From assembly GCA_964030475.1 (NCBI GenBank), contig CAXIPT010000002.1:206138-270137 (forward strand): a DNA stretch of 64,000 bases, read 5' to 3'. Under the pieces are notes generated by a model. It was not told where the DNA came from, did no database searches, and worked only from the letters and a program-made list of their open reading frames with translations. Positions 55,580-64,000 of this stretch are shown piece by piece (the stretch's first letter is position 1; the number at the start of each line of letters is the position of its first letter). The DNA comes from Tethya wilhelma (lineage: Eukaryota; Porifera; Demospongiae; Tethyida; Tethyidae). The position numbers were made by a program, and so were the translations under genes.

Positions 55580-57891
55580 GTGTGTCTGTCTGTCTGTCTG
55601 CGGGCATGCATTAGCATAATTATACCTTTCAAGGTACATGTTTGTGTCTGTGTCACCATGGTTAAAATGACAGTAGCACTTAGCCCACTTTTCTGTGTTA
55701 TTCAAATCAATGACATACAATGTCGATCATATCTCTTGTGTTTGACAACTTAATTTTGTACCTGCTCGATTTTGATAATATTGTGAGAAGTAGCTCATGA
55801 ATTCTGACTCGATTGGCATCCAAAGCCCAATAAAGCTTGCAATTCTCTTTTGGAAAACAGCTGCGTCTGTTTCTGTTGCCAAAACACTTAAAGTTTGGTA
55901 TATTTCCATCTGATGCTCAGGTTTAACTGTCCTGAGCTTGTTTTTCCAAGCCCTGTATGTGTGGGTGTTTGTTCACTTGTCATTGCTTAATTAGTAGGCA
56001 AAGTTTATAGGCTAATTGCCTGTTACAGGATGGGTGGAGGTGACAATAGAGTAGCTAGGGGTCCCTTAAAGGGGGGGCACTTGATGCATGGTCAAGTGCA
56101 GCACACTTAAGGGCATGCATGCAACTATTTTGTTTGCCATTGGCCCCTGCAGCTCCAATTTGTGTGTCTACGTGTGTGTGTTTGTGTGTATGTGTGTGGG
56201 TGTGATAGTTGAAACTTAACATTTTCGGTTGTTTTAGTATGCTACTTACCTATCAACGTGCCAAAAACATAGAAGGTGCTTGATATCACTACCATACACA
56301 GCCTTCATAGCAGACCAACCTGTGTTATCTGTATGCAAGATGTTATTGCATGTTAACAGATATGATCATACTAAATACACACTTCAAAGTGAATTATTAC
56401 CATCATCTGTCATAACAACATTAACAGTTGTGGTTGGAGATCTTGCTTTTACACTTTTTAAAAACACTTCGATTACCTCACTAGATTCACTATCTGAAAT
56501 GCACCATCCTACTGGTTGTCCTGTAATGAATCAATTACTGTGTGAGGTAAGTTCAATATTGCCTACATACCTTTTCCAAGTTCATCTGGTACAATAATGG
56601 TAATAAGCTTGAATCTGTACTGGTTTGTACCATGTGTTGAATCAATACAGAGGATTGTAGAAGCAGGCTTCTGGTACAATTCTTGGTTTGTATTCCAAGA
56701 ATAAAAGATTCTTCCAATAGTGAAGGGTACTCTTGGGATTTATTTCCTTGTGGTTTAAAGAAGAGGATTGGATCAAAGGTTTCTTCCTGCAGTTCTGCAA
56801 CAAGAAGTGGGACTGATGTAGCATCATCTTCATGTCGTTTGACAATGCGATCATTAACTTTCACTCTAATGTTGTGAATGTCACTCCTAGACAAAAAGTG
56901 TCTCCGTGCCACACTCTGATCAAAATCTTCCCTATTTTGCCTATCACCAACATCTTCACGTACATCTACACCAGTATAATAGTCATGTATGTGTGTAAAT
57001 CAAATATACATGCACTATGTCTAGACTAATGAAAGTTACCTTGTAAAATTCTCTCTGGGGGTACACCTAATGTAAGTTTCATAGAAACTTCTTGTTTTGT
57101 GCTCTTGGGAAGTGGAAGCTCTTGAGGTCCCAGATCATGGCCAGTGTGAGCAGAGACATACTCAACGACAATATGACTATCTTCATACTCATCAACATAC
57201 ATTCGGGAAATGCACATACTATTGAGTTTCCTGGTTTCTTTCTGGTGTGATCGCTTTTTTTCTGTCTTTCTTGACTTGTTGTTTGCAAGATAGTTGCCAG
57301 CACGACAACAGATGAATTAATGACGAGTACGGATCTCTATAATACACACAAAAAACACACACTTCAGATAAACGTGTTTCTATAACATTATGCTATGTTC
57401 GAGTACTTACCAGGAATAGATGGAGTATATGTCTGTTGAGTTTTGACATTAGTTGAATACGTGGCCTCTTCTTCTCTTTCTTTCCAATATAGAAATTCCC
57501 TCATTGAGGGAAAAGAGAGGTTCCTTAGCCCTAAGTAAAGGACAAGTTATGTGTATACATGACCGTTGAATGCGGTCAATGTTCAGCATCACCCATGTTA
57601 GCCTTGTACCTCTGGAGCCTGGGTACGAGGTTACACCATGTGTACAATGTAGAAAAATGAATACGTATTACCTAATTTTTCATTGTGGCACCGTTCACAG
57701 TGAGAAAGTAGCTCTTTATTGGTCCGAAATACCACTTCACAATCAAATGGGCAAGAGAAGTTCTTCGTAATTATGTCACTGGCCACGGTCCCACGAATAA
57801 GTCTTTGATGTTCTTTGAGCTTTGATTTGCGAGTGTAGCTCTTCTCGCAATCAGAGTGTTGACATCTAAACTCCTTCTTATCCGTATCCAT
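53948..57891 (-). pseudogene. MULE transposase gene, ~13 exons, with C2H2, SWIM and CXXC-like zinc motifs
   Basis: ATG at 57891. Exons (approx.): 57891-57672, 57530-57411, 57336-57040, 56965-56571, 56520-56401, 56328-56250, 55952-55762, 55692-55626, 55494-55282, 55206-54880, 54782-54500, 54443-~54370, 54296-53948. Exon 1: two C2H2 fingers (the first lacks its second His). Exon 3: YVDEYEDSHIVVEYVSAHTG. Exon 4: LCIDSTHGTNQYRFKLITII with the first Asp of the DDE core. Exons 5-6: NVVMTDD, then LLCFWHVDR, the MULE CxWHVxR signature. Exon 10: HVCKHIHRVH of the SWIM finger. Last exon: CKFCVDKPKFGGPGKKKRPC, like the second half of a CXXC domain. One-base frameshifts or stops occur near 57320, 56690, 55375 and 55080, so this copy is probably dead, though base errors are possible. 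Confidence 0.8.
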
Positions 57892-58381
57892 GCTCAGCTG
57901 TCACAATCAACTAGCAACAGGTGACTTAAAATTTCCCGCGTTTTTCCAGTAATCAAGGGGTTAATCGTGGGTCAAAGGTCGCGGGGCTTCTCGTTGCATA
58001 GTGGGATTCATTTAAAACCAAAGGTGACGATCTCGCCGCGATCGCGACCTTTGAACTCTAAAGCTTATATCTCCCCTCCCACTAATCAGACTTGACTCTT
58101 CCTTAGCATTCTAGTAGAGCACCTCCTTACCTAAATGCACAGCAAGTCTAAAGCTCATAGCTCAAACACTATGGCTATAAAATAAAAAATGCGAAAAATC
58201 GCACATTACGCGATCGTAGAATACGCGCGTGCGACTTTTGGCGCTGTCGGCCCTAAAGAGTTAAGTAACTGATTATCTAAGTTTCAAGGCTTTAAAAAAA
58301 ATGTCCAAAGACTACATGTAGGGGTATATTAGGATCATGAGGGGCCTTTGAGTTTAACAGTGTGGTAGTCTTCATTCTTCA

Positions 58382-58555
58382 TTCCCAGTATGATAGTACT
58401 GGGTAAAAAGAATGGCACGGATGGCCCATTAGTGCAATACAAATATTCACACGAATAACTCTGCAAAAACGGAGCGCTAAGCACAAAAAAGGCTTCTTAA
58501 GGTTAGGGGTCACAGTGTGGATATGAATAATTCATGAGCTAGAAAATCTGCCCGT
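58382..58555 (+). mobile_element. Family-1 left end, copy H (cut at contig join)
   Basis: TTCCCAGTATGATAGTACTGGG after CTTCA, then AATGGCACGGATGGCCCATT; ends in unrelated sequence before the 'n' at 58556. The loop of the small hairpin is TGA-T rather than CGGT. Confidence 0.75.
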
Positions 58556-58556
58556 N

Positions 58557-59091
58557 GTATCTAACACCAGAACTGGAATGTGGGACTCTTGCGTCTTGAA
58601 CAGCTTAGCAATCAACTGTTTGTTCTTGGATCACCAACTACTCGGACTTCACAGCTAACCTAGTACATACTACCAAGAATTTTCGCTAGAGTAAATTCTA
58701 TCCGCCATTTTTTTCTTAGAAAATAAGCAGCTATATCCAGAACACTGTAGCAACAAAAACTTACCTTCGTTCTCGAGGGTCAGACGTCGAGACTTTTTTT
58801 CTACATCAAACAGCGAGCGTTTTAGAAAGCTAAAAAGCGTCCAGCAAAGCGTCCCAGGCAGCTGCCAGGAGACAACGACGAGCAGCTACGACGTTTCAGT
58901 CGCTCATTTTCAGAAAAACTCTCCGTCTGGCCCTTTACTTGGGACTCTACAGTTCGCTAATCGCCAATATAGGGTTAGAATTTTTGCTAGCTCTGCACAA
59001 TTTGGCGGATGAAATTAACTGTCTTCTTCCGCATCTGAAATAACTAGCATGTACTGATTAGCATATTCATGAGCCAACTGTTGCCCGTAAC
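58557..59091. other. Stretch without a recognised gene
   Basis: Unique sequence with GAATAATTCATGAGC words; no coding signature. Confidence 0.3.
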
Positions 59092-59307
59092 CTTAAAGGC
59101 CAAGCGTTTTTGTTTCCAGTTGTGTTTTTGCTGTTTACACGATGAGCAAAAGCGTATCGTTTTCAAAACGCTCCATTTTGAATTGCATTTTCAAAACGTT
59201 GCGTTTCCGGTTGCGTTTTGGGCGTTTTTGTGTAAACGCAAGCCGGAAACGCATATAAAAGTATGCGTTTTCAAACAAAAACGCATCCATGTAAATGGGG
59301 CCTTAAA
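59092..59307. mobile_element. ~215-bp MITE with GGCCxxATTTACATGGATGCG-type end
   Basis: Inverted ends TAAAGGCCAAGCGTTTTTG / AAAAACGCATCC...GGGGCCTTA and internal repeats of AAACGC and GCGTTT. This composition resembles hAT-type MITEs of many animals. The duplication at the ends is unclear. Confidence 0.65.
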
Positions 59308-59353
59308 AAAAAATGTCCTTCACAGAGTTAGTTTCATCATCTGGTTCAGTTTT

Positions 59354-59453
59354 NNNNNNNNNNNNNNNNNNNNNNNNNNNNNNNNNNNNNNNNNNNNNNN
59401 NNNNNNNNNNNNNNNNNNNNNNNNNNNNNNNNNNNNNNNNNNNNNNNNNNNNN
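59354..59453. other. Assembly gap (100 N)
   Basis: A run of N of conventional length. Frames crossing it are meaningless. Confidence 0.99.
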
Positions 59454-59609
59454 TTCAGAATTGAAATTGACAAAGGAGACATCTTGAAAGTCGTGCCACT
59501 CCCTAATGGTCACAATTCTCCACCAAAGTATTAAAGTACAGTGCAACAGAGGAAAGGAGCAAAATTTTGACTTTTTTGTTCTTTGCTGGATATCTCCCAG
59601 ACTGTATGT

Positions 59610-60060
59610 GGTATGGAAGTATTGAGAGTAGATATGTGTTCAGTAATTACTAGTGTGGCTTCAGTGAGTGGGCAGGTCTAATCACGTGGTGCCTGTTGGG
59701 CGTGGCTCACATTATATAGTCAGTAAGGTAGAGAAAAAAAATGAGTGATAATTAGATCTGACAAACTATTGGGAGTTAAGAAATCAAAATGGTATAAGCA
59801 GTTAGACATTGCACAATAATTCTATGTAACAGACAAGAGCTTTTAACTCAAGAGTTTGAGTTGCATAAAGGCTCAAACAAGCTACTTTTTAGTGCAAAAA
59901 CATTAGCGATAAAAATTAACCTTCTCTTTGTAACCACAAACAGTCTAACTAACTCAAGCACTTTGATATTACTATAGCTAGAGAATCTCCTGGGAGTTAA
60001 GAACTCAAGATTTTATTTGTGTATCCCTTTCAGTCAGGAAATCGCTTTTCTTTCCACGAT
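59610..60060. repeat. Dispersed ~400-bp repeat, copy 2 (partner at 18180-18600)
   Basis: Same order of motifs as the first copy, including GTGAGTGGGCAGG, GGGCGTGGCTCAC and TTTTAGTGCAAAAA. Substantially diverged. Confidence 0.6.
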
Positions 60061-60115
60061 CCTGCAGAGCTGACCTTTGAACTCAGTCGTCACTAGCAAC
60101 CAAATTACGTCATAA

Positions 60116-60849
60116 TTGACCACACCCACTCAAAGGAAAGAGATCGAGCCGCGCAATCCCCAAATCACTCCAAAATGCAAGCGCTTGCTGCTCTATCCAC
60201 ACAGAATCCTTCTCTTGACACCCCACTACTGCATGCTTTACTTTGGGACACTTTTTGTTAAGTCGATCAAAGCAAACTTCAAAGCGTCTTCAAAGGCGAA
60301 CCACTTAATCCATTATAGATCAGAGTATACCGACCACTTCAAAATCCACTATGGGATATATCCGGTGCCGACATGCCGACAATAAATAATTCATGGACCA
60401 GAATGATGAAGTATTGGAGAAAAAGTTTCGTGTAATTTTACACAATTTCGTGATCGAAAGGGGTATAGACAAAGGAACTGCAACTTATTCCGAGTTTGTT
60501 ACTGTGTTCCGGTTGTGCCTAAGTGATGAATATGCTTGGATCATGGACGCTATAGTATCATTGGATTCAAACACTGCAGTATACATAATTATATATATCA
60601 GTGACATGGCAGCTTAACACGATTCTACATAGTGCCCTTTCAACAACAGCAGATCTAGGCGTGACAGTCACTGCCTAGATCATCCTTACCTCTCATACAT
60701 CGGCCAGCCATGCAAACGTTGATTAGAGTACCTATGTCTGTGGTCCTGGCCAGGTTGAGGTGAGTGAAAAATTTAACCAGTTCGACGGTGACTGCAGTTA
60801 TGGCCTCAAATGCAAATACAGACATGTATGCCTTATGCATGGGAGTCAT
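60116..60849. CDS. Open frames of uncertain status
   Basis: On the plus strand 60393-60617 is open with an ATG (MDQNDEVLEKKFRVILHN, then GTATYSEFVTVFRLCLSDEY), and the phrase looks protein-like. On the minus strand 60849-60655 opens with GMTPMHKAYMS, which is like one ankyrin-repeat opening (GxTPLHxA), but one unit is not enough. I recognise neither. 60850-61240 shows nothing further. Confidence 0.2.
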
Positions 60850-61244
60850 ACCAGTGTATCTAGTGATAATGGTGATGCCATGTCATGGGTGATCTATATG
60901 ACTTATACTTTATCTCTCGGCAAGAATAATGGTTAAAAGTTAATGGTCATGCAATGATTAATGGTCAAAAGTTGACCAACTCAGGGGAGTTAAGGCTGCC
61001 TATATATATATATGCTTAATTTATTTGAGTAATGCGTCTATCCCCTACACGATTGCCTATATTACCATGGCAACACATACAGATGTTCACCAAACTTGCC
61101 TCAACATGTTCGTTCAGTTAATTTGGTCATGTGATGTACATATATCAAGGAATATAGTGCCCATGAAAGCTTTGTGCTGTCAAAGTTGGCTCAACACATT
61201 CTGGTTCTCTGGAAATCCTTTTCAAGTAAGTCAGTTAGGAAGTA

Positions 61245-61492
61245 AATAAGTAAGTAAGTTAGAAGAACAAAAATGGCACTATGGTGGCTTCCCACTAGCG
61301 CTCTCTACGAGTGCTTGGGAAAGTTTTTGGGGGTTTTTGGCCTTGCATGCAGTTGGTAATCTGTCATTGAGAGCCTCTGAGCAACTTTGAAGGTTTAATT
61401 TTGTTTGAATAGATTTTTTATAGCGACCAACATTTTGTATTGTGTCTATGGGACAGTCAGCCCATTCCTACTATACGTACTACCGTACGTAT
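61245..61492 (-). mobile_element. Family-2 left-end fragment
   Basis: Reversed: TACGTACGGTAGTACGTATA, then AGGAATGGGCTGACTGTCCC, ATAGACACAATACAAAATGTT and CTCGTAGAGAGCGCTAG, matching the left part of 32179-33138. The terminal palindrome here is perfect. The long hairpin is missing. Confidence 0.75.
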
Positions 61493-61621
61493 AATATTTA
61501 CTCATGGCACTTAGAATGTTACAGCCAGTTTTCCATGCAATTCAGATACAAATAAAGTAGAAACAAAAGAAAGCTATACCTGTAAATAGACTTAACTGCC
61601 CCAAGAATATATATAGCNGAA

Positions 61622-62445
61622 GAAAAAGTCCGCTCAAGCTAAAAGGCAGACTAAAACCCGCACTCTTTCTGGTGAGTTCTCACAAAGACCAGTACCAGTA
61701 GGGGAAAAGGTTCCATCTTGGGCTTTTAATAAGTCTTCTGGATCTACAACATAAGCACATGCAGTTAATTATGATTTGCTTATAATTTGCCTGCAAGTTT
61801 GTTCCAATATGACTGACTTCTCATTGTTCTTGATCTTTGACTGCATTGTATGTTATTCTTTAATTTTGATTGCTATACTATTCACAGACTGATTGTTTAA
61901 TTTTGTTCTTAATGGCCATGTTTGCAACTGGATCTTTAATCTGATCATTAGTTATTCTGATCAGATGACTATTTACTAAAATTATACATGATTGTATTAT
62001 AATTATTTACGTACAGGTTGTGAAACAATGCATGGGCTGGAATTTGCAAAATTTGCATGTTTACTTTGCAGGAAATTTCATGAAATCGTCAATAATTATG
62101 CATGCTTCCTTCTTGTAGTAAATGTGGTGTTTCAATCATCTTTTGGAGCATCCTAAATGTCGCCCTATCCTCCACAGGAAATTTGTAACAAAATTCCATG
62201 TTTAGTTCACATGGAAAATTTGAACTAAACATGATGTTTAATGTACATTTCGTGTATAAATCATGCAACATGAAAGTTTGCTTTTTCCCCTGTGGAATAT
62301 AATTGTAAAACTTGGTTTTGTGGATAGGATTTGCAATTAGAGAATTAATTTCATCAATTGTGTCAGTAAGTGATGCTAGAAGAGAATAACTTTCACTCCC
62401 TCTGATTGTAGCAAAGGTATGGTTACCTAAAAAATGTATAACATA
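61622..62445 (-). CDS. Terminal exons of an unknown protein
   Basis: 62445-62089 reads GNHTFATIRGSESYSLLASL, then DTIDEINSLIANPIHKTKFY, NMEFCYKFPVEDRATFRMLQ and a stop (SMHNY). 61745-61622 (PEDLLKAQDGTFSPTGTG) may be another exon behind a GTAG acceptor, ending at a stop near the contig join at 61618. They lie downstream of the frame at 63145-63896 on the same strand and may belong to it. No family recognised. Confidence 0.35.
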
Positions 62446-62454
62446 CATCTGTGA

Positions 62455-62724
62455 GGCAGCCTGTAGTATTATTTTCTCTTTGGATCAATATACCTGCACC
62501 AGAGAACACATTCTCAGACGAACTAGGAAATGAAAATGGGAGAAGAAGGAAATTTGAGGAGTTAGTGAGGCGTGCACACCCTTCTACTGTTCACAAGTTC
62601 ATCTCATTCTGTTGCAACTTGCTAAAGTTGGAGTTTTAGATGGTCCAATGCTTCCTGAGAGAGCCTTAGTTGTTCTTGAATACAGACAACTTCATCAAGC
62701 TGCAGAAACAGCCCGAAACAGTTA
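62455..62724 (+). CDS. Last exon of an unknown plus-strand gene, one frameshift
   Basis: GNENGRRRKFEELVRRAHPS, then TVHKFISFCCN, a one-base shift near 62623, then LAKVGVLDGPMLPERALVVL, EYRQLHQAAETARNS and a stop at 62724. The residue pattern is clearly protein-like. No upstream exon is seen. It overlaps no other supported frame. Confidence 0.35.
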
Positions 62725-62934
62725 GCCATTTTCTCACTTATAGCTACTGACCGATTTTTCATTGGTGCTTTTATATCAGAAACCATATCTCTGCACTAAA
62801 AGGTTACCATGACAACATCTGTGGTTAGGTTGTAGTGTTATGGCCTATATTGATGATCATCTAAAAAACTTTAGTTTAAAAATCCTATGTTAAGAGTTTT
62901 TAGTGTATATACATAAAACAACTTATTCTACTGT

Positions 62935-63075
62935 ATAGACTGTATGCACTGTACTTGAGCAATGCGCGTCAAATTTTGATATACACTTCCTGAGAAGGCC
63001 TAGATACACTTGGAATAGCTAACTCAAAAATTTGCGGATATTCCCAGACATCAGGTTTTCGCTTGACGGGTCACA
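62935..63075. repeat. Right end of the GTGACxxGTCAAGC element
   Basis: CTTCCTGAGAAGGCCTAGATAC through GACATCAGGTTTTCGCTTGACGG and GTCAC, as at 49949 and 20495-20595. Confidence 0.7.
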
Positions 63076-63144
63076 TATACTGCTGAACTTGATTAAACTC
63101 TTACTCAAGTCAAAACTGTACTGCTACAACATATATACATACCT

Positions 63145-63896
63145 CTTGAATACAATCCTTCAGTTGTTTAACTTGGGCTCTGCTTCTCAACGGTTGATCA
63201 TAGTATCTGTTATAACTGGAGAAAATTGTAGCCGTGTTTTCTTGTGAGAGATTGTCCAGAAACTCTCGATCATTCGTGGTTATAAGTGAAGCTCCTAGTT
63301 GACATGCCTCTAAGTATATTTTGAGTTCTCCGAATCCACTGGCGTGGCAAAAATCAAGGTAGTCTTGCAAGTAGTCATTTTCTGAAATTGTGTTCTGAAG
63401 GAATTCGCAAAACTTTTTGGCCTCTGGACTAGAAAACTGCAGCCACTGGAATTGGGCAACAACCAAACATTTCAATAACAGACCGATAATGAAAACATTG
63501 AATTCCTCCTGCGATCATAAACAGCATTGGAATGAAATTGTGCTTTGCCATCTTTGCGCACAGCTTGTACAAATTCTGCAATGGTTCCACTGATAAAAGT
63601 GTTTCGATTTTTGGCGTGATGTCCTTCAACTTAACCTTGCTTGTTTCACGAAGAATATCACGGCTGAGCCAAACAACATTTGAAACAGCTGGATCAATTA
63701 ATTGACTTATGGGATCAATTAAGATGCTCTTGTCTATTACGCAAATCCCATCCTCCTGTATGCCAGGAATGAGAACACCTTTCTTTATCAGCATTGGTTT
63801 ATCGTAAATCCTTTGTAGCTGGAGATTGAACGTACTCAATAAGTGTAAGGCAGTGGTCATTCCACCCGATCCAAACAGAGTATTATAAATTTCCAT
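63145..63896 (-). CDS. Uncharacterised protein, two frames joined by a frameshift or short lost exon
   Basis: Starts MEIYNTLFGSGGMTTALHLL (63896), then GVLIPGIQEDGICVID, SRDILRETSKVKLKDI and MFGCCPIPVA at ~63440. In the family I think this belongs to (cnidarian/sponge proteins of unknown role) a P-loop (GxxxTGKST) follows such a GCP(I/V)xVA strand; here there is none. Instead another frame takes over at ~63435: SSPEAKKFCEFLQNTISEND, then GELKIYLEACQLGASLITTN, ending at a donor (GAG/GTATGT) at ~63143. So an exon with the P-loop was either deleted or never present. 63897-64000 is the 5' flank; nothing more is seen. Confidence 0.4.
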
Positions 63897-64000
63897 TTAA
63901 CAGTTACTGAATCAAAGGTGAAAAACACATCACTGCATGAGAGAATAACAATGCAATTGTTATTTAAGTATATAGATTTTACTGTGAAAAAAATTCAAAT

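Larger units (their letters stand above)
53010..58009 (-). mobile_element. Complete Mutator-like element (MULE), 5,000 bp
   Basis: Terminal inverted repeats of about 50 bp: GAATCCCACTATGCAACGAG then AAGCCCCGCGACCTTTGACC at 53010-53050, inverted at 57965-58009 with one or two changes. Flanked by a 9-bp target duplication, GTTTAAAAC (53001-53009) and ATTTAAAAC (58010-58018), 8 of 9 identical. The uninterrupted site is seen at 50781-50789. Long inverted ends plus a 9-bp duplication are the Mutator hallmarks. It encodes a multi-exon transposase and an OTU protease, both on the minus strand. Confidence 0.92.
52646..58260. mobile_element. TTAA-flanked element with CTCTTTAG ends, host of the MULE
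   Basis: CTCTTTAGAACC after TTAA (52642-52645) and CCCTAAAGAG before TTAA (58261-58264). Without the inner MULE the element is ~610 bp, AT-rich at the left and with CGCGATCGTAG words at the right, and encodes nothing. 52242-52641 shows no feature. Confidence 0.8.

Noticed and set aside
59069..59546. Frames crossing the 100-N gap
   Set aside because: Mostly MITE sequence and N; no evidence of coding.

Overview
This 64 kb window is a piece of a draft eukaryotic genome. It is AT-rich, has short GT-AG introns (67 to about 200 bp) and is packed with transposons in all states of decay. Several gene types (a type II membrane glycosyltransferase-like protein with an IDDD motif, a ParB-like plus methylase-like protein, a WKPW-type C-terminal domain, THAP, MULE and YqaJ/SWIM-like fragments) recall lineage-specific proteins of sponges, so a demosponge is my best guess. 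That is from memory of families and was not tested. There is no operon structure, prophage, CRISPR or rRNA.

The assembly is composite. Twelve single 'n' characters (3233, 6732, 10045, 15086, 25554, 31898, 34446, 36965, 40769, 48924, 58556, 61618) behave as contig joins. At several the same sequence stands on both sides, and at 10009-10038 the contig ends in Illumina Nextera adapter. Gene order across an 'n' should therefore not be trusted.

Layout. 1-1.5 kb: broken ZSWIM/MULE-lineage gene on the minus strand. 1.6-5.5 kb: element with GGTACCGG-rich inverted ends, holding an acidic first exon and two nested hairpin elements. 5.7-6.5 kb: PHD-finger C-terminus. 6.7-7.6 kb: hairpin element. 8.5-9.25 kb: SAP plus SWIM fragment. 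10-12.5 kb: dead Ty3/gypsy pol. 13.4-14.5 kb: hairpin element. 15-23.9 kb: mostly dispersed repeats and MITEs. 23.9-28.4 kb: 3' half of a ParB/methylase-like gene. 29.7-30.8 kb: intact glycosyltransferase-like gene. 31.3-33.8 kb: 1.2 kb palindrome with an element at its tip. 34-37 kb: TTAA-type element end and a zinc-knuckle gene. 37-40.8 kb: inverted, chimeric second copy of the ParB gene and its intron. 41-44 kb: WKPW-domain exon and the 5' half of the ParB gene. 45-49 kb: hairpin elements and a broken THAP gene. 50.4-58.3 kb: nested transposons, including a 5,000 bp Mutator-like element with terminal repeats, a 9-bp target duplication, a multi-exon transposase gene and an OTU protease gene. 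58.4-64 kb: MITEs and an uncharacterised minus-strand gene.

The most unusual material is (a) a family of elements with a short hairpin at one end and a ~100-bp-arm hairpin at the other, inserted between A and T without target duplication, often into other hairpins, with hairpin arms matching the last exon of the THAP gene; (b) the MULE that carries an OTU protease and a CXXC-like finger; (c) 36-bp-period arrays that share one palindromic core but have different spacers; and (d) the ParB/methylase-like gene, whose two halves lie on separate contigs but have compatible intron phase.
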